Notes under the pieces: model-generated
What the model was told of the DNA's origin: nothing
The model's input: the letters and a program-made list of their open reading frames with translations, nothing else
Databases searched by the model: none
DNA from: Diplocarpon mali
Taxonomy: Eukaryota > Ascomycota > Leotiomycetes > Helotiales > Drepanopezizaceae
DNA: 55,834 nucleotides
Reading direction: 5' to 3'
Assembly: GCA_024741835.1 (NCBI GenBank)
Contig: JAENRP010000010.1
Location: 265,252 to 321,085, forward strand
In this document: positions 47,430 through 55,834 of the stretch, one piece after another
How positions within the stretch are numbered: position 1 is the stretch's first letter
Layout: each line of letters opens with the position of its first letter
Made by a program: the position numbers and the translations under genes

Positions 47430-48504
47430 CAATGCCATTGACCTTACTCGGAGCCTGATTCCACTTCTCGCCCCTCGTTGCCTTTGGCGTCTTAGCAATA
47501 CAACAAGTATCAAGCAGGTCTGTTCCATCAGCGTGCTTTCCGTTCGATCCACAGAAGCTAACACCGTTGGCATATCTTATGCACAGCGGGATATAATTCC
47601 CGTGATCCGTAATGCTCGATCAGCCCGAGTCGTAGATACAGCAGCACCCGAGGGTGGCAGGATATCAATATCGTGTTTACTTTTTGGCAGCTCGGAACCG
47701 CGGTTCTGTTTTTGGGTATCAGCGTCGGGCGTAGGGGAAGAGCCGGGGGCTTTAGAGGCTGTTTACACTGGTGTAAGCGCTGCACGTGGCAGCCGCCGCT
47801 ATTGCGGTTGATGTTGACTGTGTGTTATTATTTTACGTCGCTATGCTTGTGCCTTTGAGTGATCTTACGGGTGGGGGTAGTGGTTTGCGTCCTGGTCACA
47901 ATCGAGACGGAATAGAAAGCCAGAAGTTGGGCTGTAGACGTTCCATGGCTCAAGACAAAGGATGGAAAGAGACGAGATTCGTCGGGGGCAGAGATATCTT
48001 CGAGAGATTACTAATTACTGTTGCCGATATCACAATACAGCCGCAGGCGGTGCTTAGCCTCGAAGTCTGCGCAGTATTGTTTGACGAAGAGCACGCCGAC
48101 GAAGCTTGTGCGGAAGATGGGGTCGCGACAGCGCGCTTGTTGACGATAGTTGGGCAATTAGCAGTAACGGTCACTGCACACAGAGTTCCGGATGTTGTTG
48201 TGGTAGTGGTCGAGGCCTGTATGGAGTACGAAGTTGCGGACGCGGTGATGGTGACGGTTCCTAGCGTGGATGAGAGCAGAGACTGGTAGAAGGACGAAGC
48301 ACTTTGTATATCTGCTCTTTTAAAGAACCGATAGCAGTTGTCCGGTGGGTCTTAGATCTGTCAAGGCTGGCGATATCAGGTCCAGAGAGCTCATGTACCC
48401 CCATTTCACGTTCCATCTCTACCCTCTATCTCGGCAGGGAACGCAGAGCCGAGGTTACTGCCGCAGAGAATGACAGCGAGTGCTGAGATTGAGAAAAAAC
48501 GCAT
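47430..48504 (-). pseudogene. Secreted Cys-rich protein gene, multi-exon or decayed
   Basis: Three coding-like pieces lie in order on the minus strand. Exon 1 begins at ATG 48504 and gives a textbook signal peptide (MRFFSISALAVILCGSNLGSA) before FPAEIEGRDG. A Thr/Ser-rich piece lies from 48282 to about 48030 (TSGTLCAVTVTANCP, then SRLSTACGCIV). A Cys-rich piece lies at about 47440-47640 (IPLCIRYANGVSFCGSNG, LLDTCCIAKTPKA). The exon 1 donors I can see do not meet the next acceptor in phase, and the last piece has a TGA where CGA would be one transition away. Either introns remain unresolved or the gene is broken. Outside-the-cell location is inferred from the signal peptide. Confidence 0.4.
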
Positions 48505-48678
48505 CTTGAAGCAGCGGTATATCAGGGGATTTTAGTCTGAAGAGAATCCGCTTGAGCTTGGGATTGGGAAGCGGATGAGGGTTACTTGCTTTTTATACGT
48601 GTACCTCCGCTGATCTTGGCGGACCCGAATTCCTGTAGACTTCACTTTGCGTTTGCGGTCAGCTGAAGAGAACGGCTG

Positions 48679-49092
48679 CTACGAGCTGCGCGACGGCGTG
48701 AACGCCTTCAACGCGGAGTTGCCGTCAAATAGCCACATTTGACGGGAGCGAAGTTTAAAAAGAGTCTTGAGAAGACGGTTGACGGCGTCCGGGCCCTCGC
48801 TTAAATCATGGCTCTTGGCGAGGCCTATCCAGCACACTGAGTAGCCGTCTACCAATCCACAAACCGTGCAGGTGGGAGCTATTCTTTCGCTATCATGGCA
48901 TGGATCTCCTGGATTTAATATACTCATTTGGATTGCTTGTAACCTGAGGGCGAATGTTCGCGTCGTTATTGAGTTGACGCCATGCCAATGAAAAGCCTGG
49001 GCTGAGCTATAGTGCAGTCCCAGCGTCTTAACTGGATGCGCCGATGCACTGGAGGTTGCAGGCGCCGAAAGAATTATTGGAGTTGAGAACAT
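48679..49092 (-). CDS. Hypothetical protein, doubtful
   Basis: A 137-aa frame without recognised domain. A middle part (GDPCHDSERIAPTCTVCGLV) is Cys-containing and could be a real exon of a small secreted protein, but there is no convincing signal peptide on this frame and the N-terminal third looks like unselected sequence. It follows the same strand as the decayed secreted gene beside it. Confidence 0.25.
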   Translation of the reverse strand: MFSTPIILSAPATSSASAHPVKTLGLHYSSAQAFHWHGVNSITTRTFALRLQAIQMSILNPGDPCHDSERIAPTCTVCGLVDGYSVCWIGLAKSHDLSEGPDAVNRLLKTLFKLRSRQMWLFDGNSALKAFTPSRSS

Positions 49093-49769
49093 ACCTTATT
49101 ACAGGCAAAGCTCTCCTCTGTCTCGGCTTGAGAACTAGGGGTCACCTAGCAAGCCAGTGATTGGTTATAACGCCATCGCTAAGTCTCAGATCATCAGGAC
49201 TCTGGATGTAAATGCTTTGCAGATAGATAATCTGATAGAGTGATAAATCTTGGCGATTAAAGTTGCTTCTTATATTAAACAAGAAATATTTAACAGCTCA
49301 CTCCCGTCCCCTTGAAATCATGTTCTTGTGATTCTATGTTATGCCAGGGCCTCGCTTAAATCTGTTTGTTTACATCCGGGATCTGCACGCATTGATATCT
49401 ATCTCTTCGGTGGAAAGGCTACATGACATGAAGCAATTCAAAATTACCAATCATCGCAGGATATAGCACATATGGCTATGTGTTCTTGCTTTTCCAGAAG
49501 TGGGAATCAAAGTGTCTCGAGGTGCAGCATATTGTACCGAAAAGTAATATGGATTGACTAATGCCATTACTCATCTTAACTTCAACTGAGTAACGTCATG
49601 TATAGTAATAGATTACGGAAGACTAGAGCTGTATTTCCTGTCTCTTGTTACCTGCACCGCCATATATATATGTGTGTGTGTCAACAAAAATCGCGCATAG
49701 TTATCACGTAAAACGTGATTAGCACATGACATGCTGCCAACTCTGCGCCCTGACACTCGTTTCTTACCA
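49093..49769. other. Intergenic, AT-rich, no gene seen
   Basis: Short TATATATGTGTGTGTG tract at about 49664-49681. No coding signal. Confidence 0.45.
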
Positions 49770-50767
49770 TTAATTCCTCTTTACTATCGTACAGTCGCCA
49801 AAAAACTTGTGCGCTGGATCAGGAATCTGCAAACAGCACTGCGGCACTCCATAGACATCGAAAGCAGGAATGGGTCTAGACCCGTCCTCGTACCAAGCTG
49901 CACACAGGGCAGCGGCATTATGGGCAATATCAGTAGGTACTGCTTGCAATCTTAGAGAGATATCGGGTCAGAATCTGGTCTGGATAAGGTACGTGAGTTG
50001 GGCGCCTGAGCTACTCACAGTGTCGTTGTTAATGTCTCCGTGGCAGTGCTGGTTGTTGTTCTAGTCTCAATCTCTATCTCCGTGGTCGTCTTTGTTCTTA
50101 ATGCTATTAGCCTGAGTATTTAAATGGTGGATACGTTTTTAAATCATATTGAAAGTACGAAACTGGCAGAAAATCATGTGCACAACCGGTGCATACTTAC
50201 TTGGGTGGGAGCTGTTCCGTCTCAGTGACTGTTTTAATCTTTGCTGGCAAGGTTTCAGTCTCGATGACTGTCTTTGTTTTTGGAGCAGGCGTCTCCGTTT
50301 CGACGATTGTCTTGGTCCTAAGAAGATCAGCTACCCTCTAGATGCATGCGTAGCCTACCTATCAGAGCCGCCTTGGGGGTGGAAGATAATGTCAATGCAG
50401 TAGACGAATACAGACTTGGCAGGAAGCTCAACAGTTTCCGTAACAGTCCGGGTCTTGGGAGGCAGTGTTTCGGTCTCAGTGACGGTTTTCTGAACAGTTG
50501 TTGTTTCTGTGGTAGTACTACCAACTTTGCATTCCTCATTAGCAAGCGTGACTTGGATCTGTCTGCATGAGAAGTTTCTTAGATCTGTATACCTGCTGGG
50601 CCAGTTGGCCATGCTGAGGCTTGCCATACACACGAATATGGTGGCCTTTCCACCCCGTTTACTTCCTCGGGAACCCCAGCCGGCCATGGTCTACAGCCTG
50701 GCGGATAAGAAGCTGACACGTTAAATGCCAGGACCAGCGCAAACAAAGTCATGAAAACAGGCAGCAT
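49770..50767 (-). CDS. Secreted Thr/Glu-rich repeat protein, five exons
   Basis: Exons 50634-50767, 50416-50577, 50201-50317, 50019-50096 and 49770-49950 sum to 672 nt and 223 aa; every junction keeps phase 2. The N-terminus MLPVFMTLFALVLAFNVSA is a signal peptide, followed by YPPGCRPWPAGVPEEV. The centre is about four repeats of a 13-residue unit, [KR]T[VI]xETETLPPKTK-like, spread over exons 2-4 and fading into TTTEIEIETRTTTSTATET. The last exon gives a compact Cys-containing end (LCAAWYEDGSRPIPAF, PQCCLQIPD, GDCTIVKRN). No family is recognised. The Thr-rich centre is probably O-glycosylated, so a secreted or cell-wall protein is inferred. The first splice has a GTGTGT donor and an AAG acceptor; a rival GTATAC donor does not keep the repeat frame. 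No single open frame shows this gene. Confidence 0.7.
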
Positions 50768-52808
50768 GTTTTTTAATGGTGCTAAGATTCTCCCTGCGAA
50801 AATGACGAGATTGTGTCAACTATAAAATATACCAGTACTCAGTATCACTGGGAATGTCGGATCTGTTTGACGTAGGATGTCATGTAGATCGGCTTCTTTC
50901 CGAGGAACTGGTTTTGGGGGAGGTAACGGACCACAGCCATAACATCCGCTTCGGACACAGTGCTACGGGTCAGGGGTAATGTACTCCTACCTAGTACTAC
51001 CTGAACTGCTGTAGCGACTGATTCTTTTTAATGCCGGAATGGAGTGGCTGGAGATATGAAAATGAAGTATCGTAAATTAGAATAAAAGCCGGATAGAATG
51101 CTCGGAACTTCATTCTATGAAACGGCACGCAAAAAGCCAAGATAAGCCTTGTCAGATTCTCAGATTACCATCATAATAGGGACTTTTCATCGTTTTAAAA
51201 TCAGTTTCAATAATTATTCCATCATTTATATTGGAACGACCTGACAAAAACGTCTTAGAACTACAACTAACAGTGGATGTTTACTAGCCTTATATAATTC
51301 ATAATAACAGAGATTTTTATCAAATAGATATAACAGCGTGAATTATAATCTCTACTTCTTGACTCCATAATTATTTCGTAGACAATTTTCATATTTTCAA
51401 GACTTAAATTTTGATCGGGAGTATGACTTTAAAATAAAGCACACCATAGCTTTGATTATGAGAAAAACCTGTCGCATCCCACAAGTTGTTTTCAAGATTA
51501 TCATAGTTATCTTATGATATCGTGAAGTGGTGAAAGTAACAAACCTCTACTTTTCGCTACACCCAATCGGTGACCGAACTTAAAACAGAGTTCTGTAGAT
51601 ATTTTGACTCCATGAAAATACTTTTATTAAGTATCGGAGAATATTTAAAAATTTTAACCCCTTGTTGATAGGCTTGTCCGATAAATGATATCGTTACGAG
51701 ACGATCGCAGAGCAGTGCATTCTCCCAAGGTTAGACGACAATATCTTAAGATCAAGATCAGCAGCCTGGGATTCAAATATGAGATACAGGTGACCAAGAC
51801 AGCTCTCAAATTCGGCCCTTGTTATACGTCACAACAAATATACCAGTTCTCAGTTGGGAACATATTGGGAAATGATATGAGAATGGAAGAAGAAGCAGCA
51901 AGAGCCCGTGTTCCAGTCTCAAATTGTGGAAGGGTGCATCGCATAGGAACGCTGAACACTTGTTCATCCTCATCTTGTTCATACTTGTACCTTAACACAA
52001 TGCTGATCTCCATTGAAAAAGCAGCGCCTTAGTACCACCACGCATCATGGTATTTTGTTGTATGATGTCGTGACTCACTAGATCGCAAAGAGTCCACAAG
52101 ACCAGCAACGACCAAATGGATTGCTGGCTGCAAATGAGTTTTTTTGTTACAAATAAAAGAGGTAACAGTTGTGCCGCAGATCTATAGAATGACGACCGAG
52201 GCTCAGGCGTGGATAGCACTGCCCCATCGGTTCGAGGCTGTTCATTTCACTCCGTCACAGGGGTTTTCAGCTGGCTGCGGGGATAGTACAACTATGATCA
52301 GTTTGGCGTGAAAGTAGATCACCTGTAGCAAATAGTCAGTGAGAAATTATAGCACGGTTTTCTTAGGTGTAGGAGCTTGGGATTTCGCCCTCTTAAATCA
52401 TATGTGATAATGAAAGATAAACCTAAAAATTGTGTTGACCTTAGAAGAAATACAAATTCGTACTAGAAGCGACGATCTGCTCTAGGATGGAGGTATCATA
52501 AAACACCAGCAAGGAGATTGGGTGTCAAATGTAACACCCGTACCACGGCACCAGTACCTGAGAATTGAATACACGAATCATTAGACTCAAGAAAATCTTA
52601 GTACCTTTGGATCTAGCAAAGTCGTATCACGAGAATAAGTTTTTTTAGTTTGCGAATCGTAACAATGAGAGTAGAAAGCCGCCCTTCTTGTGACCGGTGC
52701 TTGTCTCAACATTTCCTATATACTCAAGCGTATCCTGAGGGCTTTGGTCTTTCCAAAACACTCATTCCTTATCGTTTTTCTTTTTCAATTAACAAGATCT
52801 CTCCCGGC
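50768..52808. other. AT-rich gene-poor interval, divergent promoters at its ends
   Basis: About 2 kb between two divergently transcribed secreted-protein genes. The middle (about 51.1-51.7 kb) is clearly AT-rich. The 115-codon plus-strand frame at 51685-52032 has no supporting signal. No transposon motif was readable. Confidence 0.5.
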
Positions 52809-55800
52809 ATGAAGACGACTCAACTAAGCGGCCTCTTTGCCAGCTTAGGCTTGGGTGCTATCATCGGTGTCAATGGTTGGGAGGTAAAGCGCGAGCCCTG
52901 GGGTGCTTCGCAGACTAGTAACTGGGGCAGTGGTGGAAGCGGCGGCGGTCAATGGGCAAGTATTTCTTTCTGTTCCGTTGAATCGGTCTTCTGCGAACCG
53001 CCGAAAGACTTTCGATTTGTGATTGAGTATTGATACTTACTATAATATAGGGCGAGACGACGGAATACACAGAACACTGGACCTGGTCTTCATCCGGAAC
53101 TCCTCAAATGCCGTCAGCGCCCGGAACAGCTTGGCAATGGTCGTCCAGCAACACGGAGCCGCCTCCGTTGCCGCAAGGAGTCACTTCGGGTCGGTGGACT
53201 TGGACGAATGCACCATCAGGAGGTTATTACTGGAGTCTATTCTCCTCCTCTTCGACGCCGACAGGGCAGCTTCCGCCAGCACCAGGTAAGTTCGTCGTGA
53301 GAAATGGACTCGGCAATCGGTTGATATCTTGTGTTGAAGGTTCAAGTTGGATCTATAGCGAGAGCAACACTACGCCTCCACCGACGCCTCAAGGAGCTAC
53401 AAGTGGCTCATGGTCATACATTTCTGCGCCTTCGGTCGGTTCCTTTCAAACCTTCAAGCCTATTGCTCAATAACTGTGCTATTTGAAGGGAGAATCGACT
53501 GAACCAACTGCTGATTTGAATAGGGCGGGGGATATTTGTGGTCATGGACATCTTCCTCTTCTCCCCCAAGTCAGAAGCTACCAGAGGTTCCGCAAGGAGG
53601 TTCGGCGTGGATTTACTCAACATCCAGCACGACCCCGCCAGCCATTCCAGCGACAGGATCCCAGTCTGGCTCGTGGAAGGTAAGTATCCCAGCTATTCAC
53701 TTGAGCTTATATACTATTCTTGAATGAAAGCGGGCTGATTCTTACGTCAGTGGATTTCGGCACCTTCAGTAAGTCGAGGCTCTCACTTACATATATAGTG
53801 AGCGATCTTGCAGTAACTGACTCCTTGCCTTCTCCAATCAGGGCGTAGGCTATTTCTGGTCATGGATAAGCTCGCCGCCACAGAAGCTCCCAGATGTCCC
53901 TCAAGGAGGCTCTGCTTGGATTTATTCGCCGTCTAATACGAAACCCCCTACTCCTCCGGCCGGTTCTACCGCAGGTAGCTGGAGGGTGAGTAATCGTATC
54001 TCTTAGTCGAGGCAGTTTTCTTTCAAGTATGTAGACGCTGACATATTGCCTTTCATTCAGTGGATCTCTAACCCCGGTATGGAACGTGCTCTAAGCTCTT
54101 TTCTTTCACCCCTTTCTGTCTGGCAAAATCCAAAACACGTGACACTGATCAAATACGCTCTCTGCCTCTGGAGCCGGCCTCGGTTCTCTCTAGCAATACA
54201 TGAATACACAAATCTACCTCAACAATACCTACACTACTGACTCTGACTGACTGCAGCGGGAACTGGATTTTTCTGGTCTTGGATTGCGGCCCCCGAACAG
54301 AAGCTACCTGCACCGCCCACTGGAGGGTAAGCTATCCTCCCCTTTCCTACAACGCAATGCTTCTATAAGAATTGTAATTGAAGCGACTTCGAGGCGTTGC
54401 TTTTGATTGTAGCTTGATCGTCTGCACAATGTCAGCCTCAAGATAGCCTCGATCTACTGTATTAGCGTTTGGATAAGCTAACTTGATCACAGGACTCCGT
54501 GGGTTTTCTCGGCCTCATCAACTACTCCGCCAGCTCTTCCATCTGGAGCAATTCATGGCTCTGGCACTTGGAAATGGATAAGTTCTCCTACGGGCAGTGG
54601 TCAGTGCAACCAGCCGAGGCCAATGTCTCCTAGGCGCATTCGGAGAATCTCAGATTCTGACATGTCTACAGGTTATTTCTGGTCCTGGATCGCTTCTTCC
54701 TCACCGCAGCAGCTTCCACAAGTTCCTGCGGGGGGTACAGGTCTGTATAATCATCTTATAGTTGTGCATTTCCAAATTCGACGAGAAGCGAGGTGCCGGG
54801 GGTAATGTTTTGCCCACCGTTCTCACGCTGTCTATACAAATTGCAACGTGCAGAAATTGGCGCTCGGCCGAGCAATAATCTGAGCACCTCCGTACGAACG
54901 CAGTTCACGACGTAGCAAGCTAATCTTCGACGTAGCTTGGGTCTGGTCGTCCTCGAATATGCAATCTCCTCCCCTTCCTTCTGGAGCAACAAGCGGCTCA
55001 TGGAAGGTATGTCAGAACTTCTATAATGAGTCCCTCGCCTCATTCCGGCTAGAAGAAATTCTTCCGTCAAAATCATCTTTTTTTTTCCATACCCGGGGTC
55101 AAAAATATTTACTGATCTTGTAATCTAGTGGGTCTCAAGCCCAACACCAGGGTCGGGTTATTATTGGAGTTGGTTAGAGGCACCGAAATCCGAAGTCCCC
55201 AAGCCGCCAGGTAATTTCTCGGAAAAAGATGTCTGGAAAGAACGCATTGCTGATTCCATTTGTAAACTATAGGTACTGCGTGGATTTGGACCGATTCCAA
55301 GACGACGCCTCCGCCGCATCCCGCCGATGAAACTGGAACTTGGAATTGGATTTCGGGACCTAATAATGGATACTACTGGAGCTGGACAAAAACAGGGACT
55401 TTATCAAGCACTTACCCTATAAGTCAAACTGGGCAGCAGCCAGTAAATCCCTCGGCGGGTCAGACGGGTCAAAAACCAATACATCCCTCAGAAGGCCAAA
55501 CAGGCCAGCAGCCTGTAAACCCCTTAGGAGGTCAAACGGGTCAACAACCAATACATCCCTCGGGAGGCCAAACAGGCCAGCAGCCTGTAAACCCCTCGGG
55601 GGGTCAAACGGGTCAACAACCAATACATCCCTCGGGAGGCCAAACAGGCCAGCAGCCTGTAAACCCCTCGGGAGGTCAAACGGGTCAACAACCAATACAT
55701 CCCTCGGGAGGCCAAGCAGGGCAGCAGCCTGTAAACCCCTCGGGAGGTCAGACAGGTCAACAGCCTTATAATCCCTTAGGTCAAACTGGACAGCAACCCG

Positions 55801-55834
55801 TGAATCCCTCAGTAGGTCAAGCTGGGCAACAGCC
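52809..55834 (+). CDS. Secreted Trp-rich modular repeat protein with micro-exons, 3' partial
   Basis: Thirteen exons are visible: 52809-52955, 53051-53285, 53340-53434, 53524-53679, 53751-53768, 53842-53985, 54061-54076, 54257-54326, 54493-54599, 54672-54740, 54936-55006, 55129-55210 and 55273-55834 (open at the edge). Together they give 590 aa. A signal peptide (MKTTQLSGLFASLGLGAIIG) leads to a Gly/Ser/Trp linker. Seven modules of about 45-55 residues follow, of the pattern GYFWSWISS, LPxVPxGG, TAWIWSSSNTTPPP, then GATSGSWKWISAP, plus a final half module. From 55424 the protein is 12-residue QTGQQPVNPSGG-like repeats. Exon phases close throughout. Intron 1 has a GC donor (GCAAGT). I recognise no family; the exposed Trp and Pro suggest a carbohydrate- or wall-binding surface protein, which is inference. 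Confidence 0.8.
53751..53768 (+). other. 18-nt micro-exon (W-I-S-A-P-S)
   Basis: TGGATTTCGGCACCTTCA sits between a CAG acceptor and a GTAAGT donor in phase 0 and supplies exactly the WISAPS piece that ends each module. Without it the module between exons 4 and 6 lacks its end. Confidence 0.75.
54061..54076 (+). other. 16-nt micro-exon (W-I-S-N-P)
   Basis: TGGATCTCTAACCCCG lies between TTCAG and GTATGG and ends in phase 1. The next exon starts CG to complete an Ala codon, giving WISNPAGTGFFWSW. It is the counterpart of the 18-nt micro-exon in the following module. Confidence 0.7.
55424..55834 (+). repeat. 36-bp coding minisatellite with 72-bp higher-order unit
   Basis: Eleven units and part of a twelfth, mostly 36 bp, encode QTGQQP[VN or IH]PSGG. 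Units 1-9 alternate strictly between VN and IH, so the true period is 72 bp. Unit 10 is 33 bp (YNPLG). The array continues beyond the window. Confidence 0.92.

Noticed and set aside
51685..52032. 115-codon plus-strand frame in the AT-rich gap
   Set aside because: No domain, no signal peptide, no splice context, and the surroundings lack coding character.

Overview
The window is nuclear DNA of a filamentous ascomycete (Pezizomycotina). The gene models have short GT-AG introns of about 40-190 bp with CTAAC-like branch points. The genes include a CTF1-like Zn2Cys6 regulator, PGA2, CENP-S/MHF1, a mitochondrial leucyl-tRNA synthetase and CAX4. The left 13 kb is a transposon graveyard with the mutation pattern of repeat-induced point mutation (RIP): CpA/TpG turned to TpA, giving Gln and Trp codons to stops, His to Tyr, and Cys to Tyr. 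Sequence alone does not support a finer taxonomic call.

Layout. Positions 1-10.3 kb are very TA-rich. They hold a Ty3/gypsy fossil on the minus strand (cut by the left edge), a Ty1/copia fossil on the plus strand, and an unassigned decayed stretch. A gene-free stretch follows, then a Tc1/mariner DD34E fossil (12.14-13.35 kb) with both inverted repeats and 24 in-frame stops. From 13.9 kb composition becomes normal: a zinc alcohol dehydrogenase (-), a block of microsatellites, a CTF1/Far-like Zn2Cys6 factor with a Met/Gly repeat tail (+), two low-complexity proteins (-), PGA2 (-), MHF1 (+), mitochondrial LeuRS (-), a LAT-type amino-acid permease (+), a small unknown protein (-), an RWD-RBR ubiquitin ligase (-) and dolichyldiphosphatase (+). 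Three divergent pairs (PGA2/MHF1, LeuRS/permease, RBR/CAX4) have start codons 0.4-0.65 kb apart and probably share promoter regions. These housekeeping genes show no common pathway.

From 41 kb to the right edge the content turns accessory: a gene broken by three separate frame lesions, a small membrane protein, long gene-poor gaps, a JmjC-like protein whose three iron ligands are missing, a probably decayed secreted Cys-rich gene, a five-exon secreted protein of Thr/Glu repeats, and a secreted Trp-rich modular protein that runs off the right edge.

The last gene is the most unusual object. At least 13 exons encode seven copies of a roughly 45-55-residue module (GYYWSW ... LP.vP.GGTAWIWSSS.TTPP..P.G..SGSWKWIS.P), with splice sites recurring at the same three places in the module. 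Two micro-exons (18 and 16 nt) encode only the W-I-S-x-P piece, and the tail is a 36-bp (72-bp higher-order) minisatellite. Gene models were built by hand; exon sums were checked to be multiples of three wherever both ends are visible, but nothing was checked against transcripts or databases.
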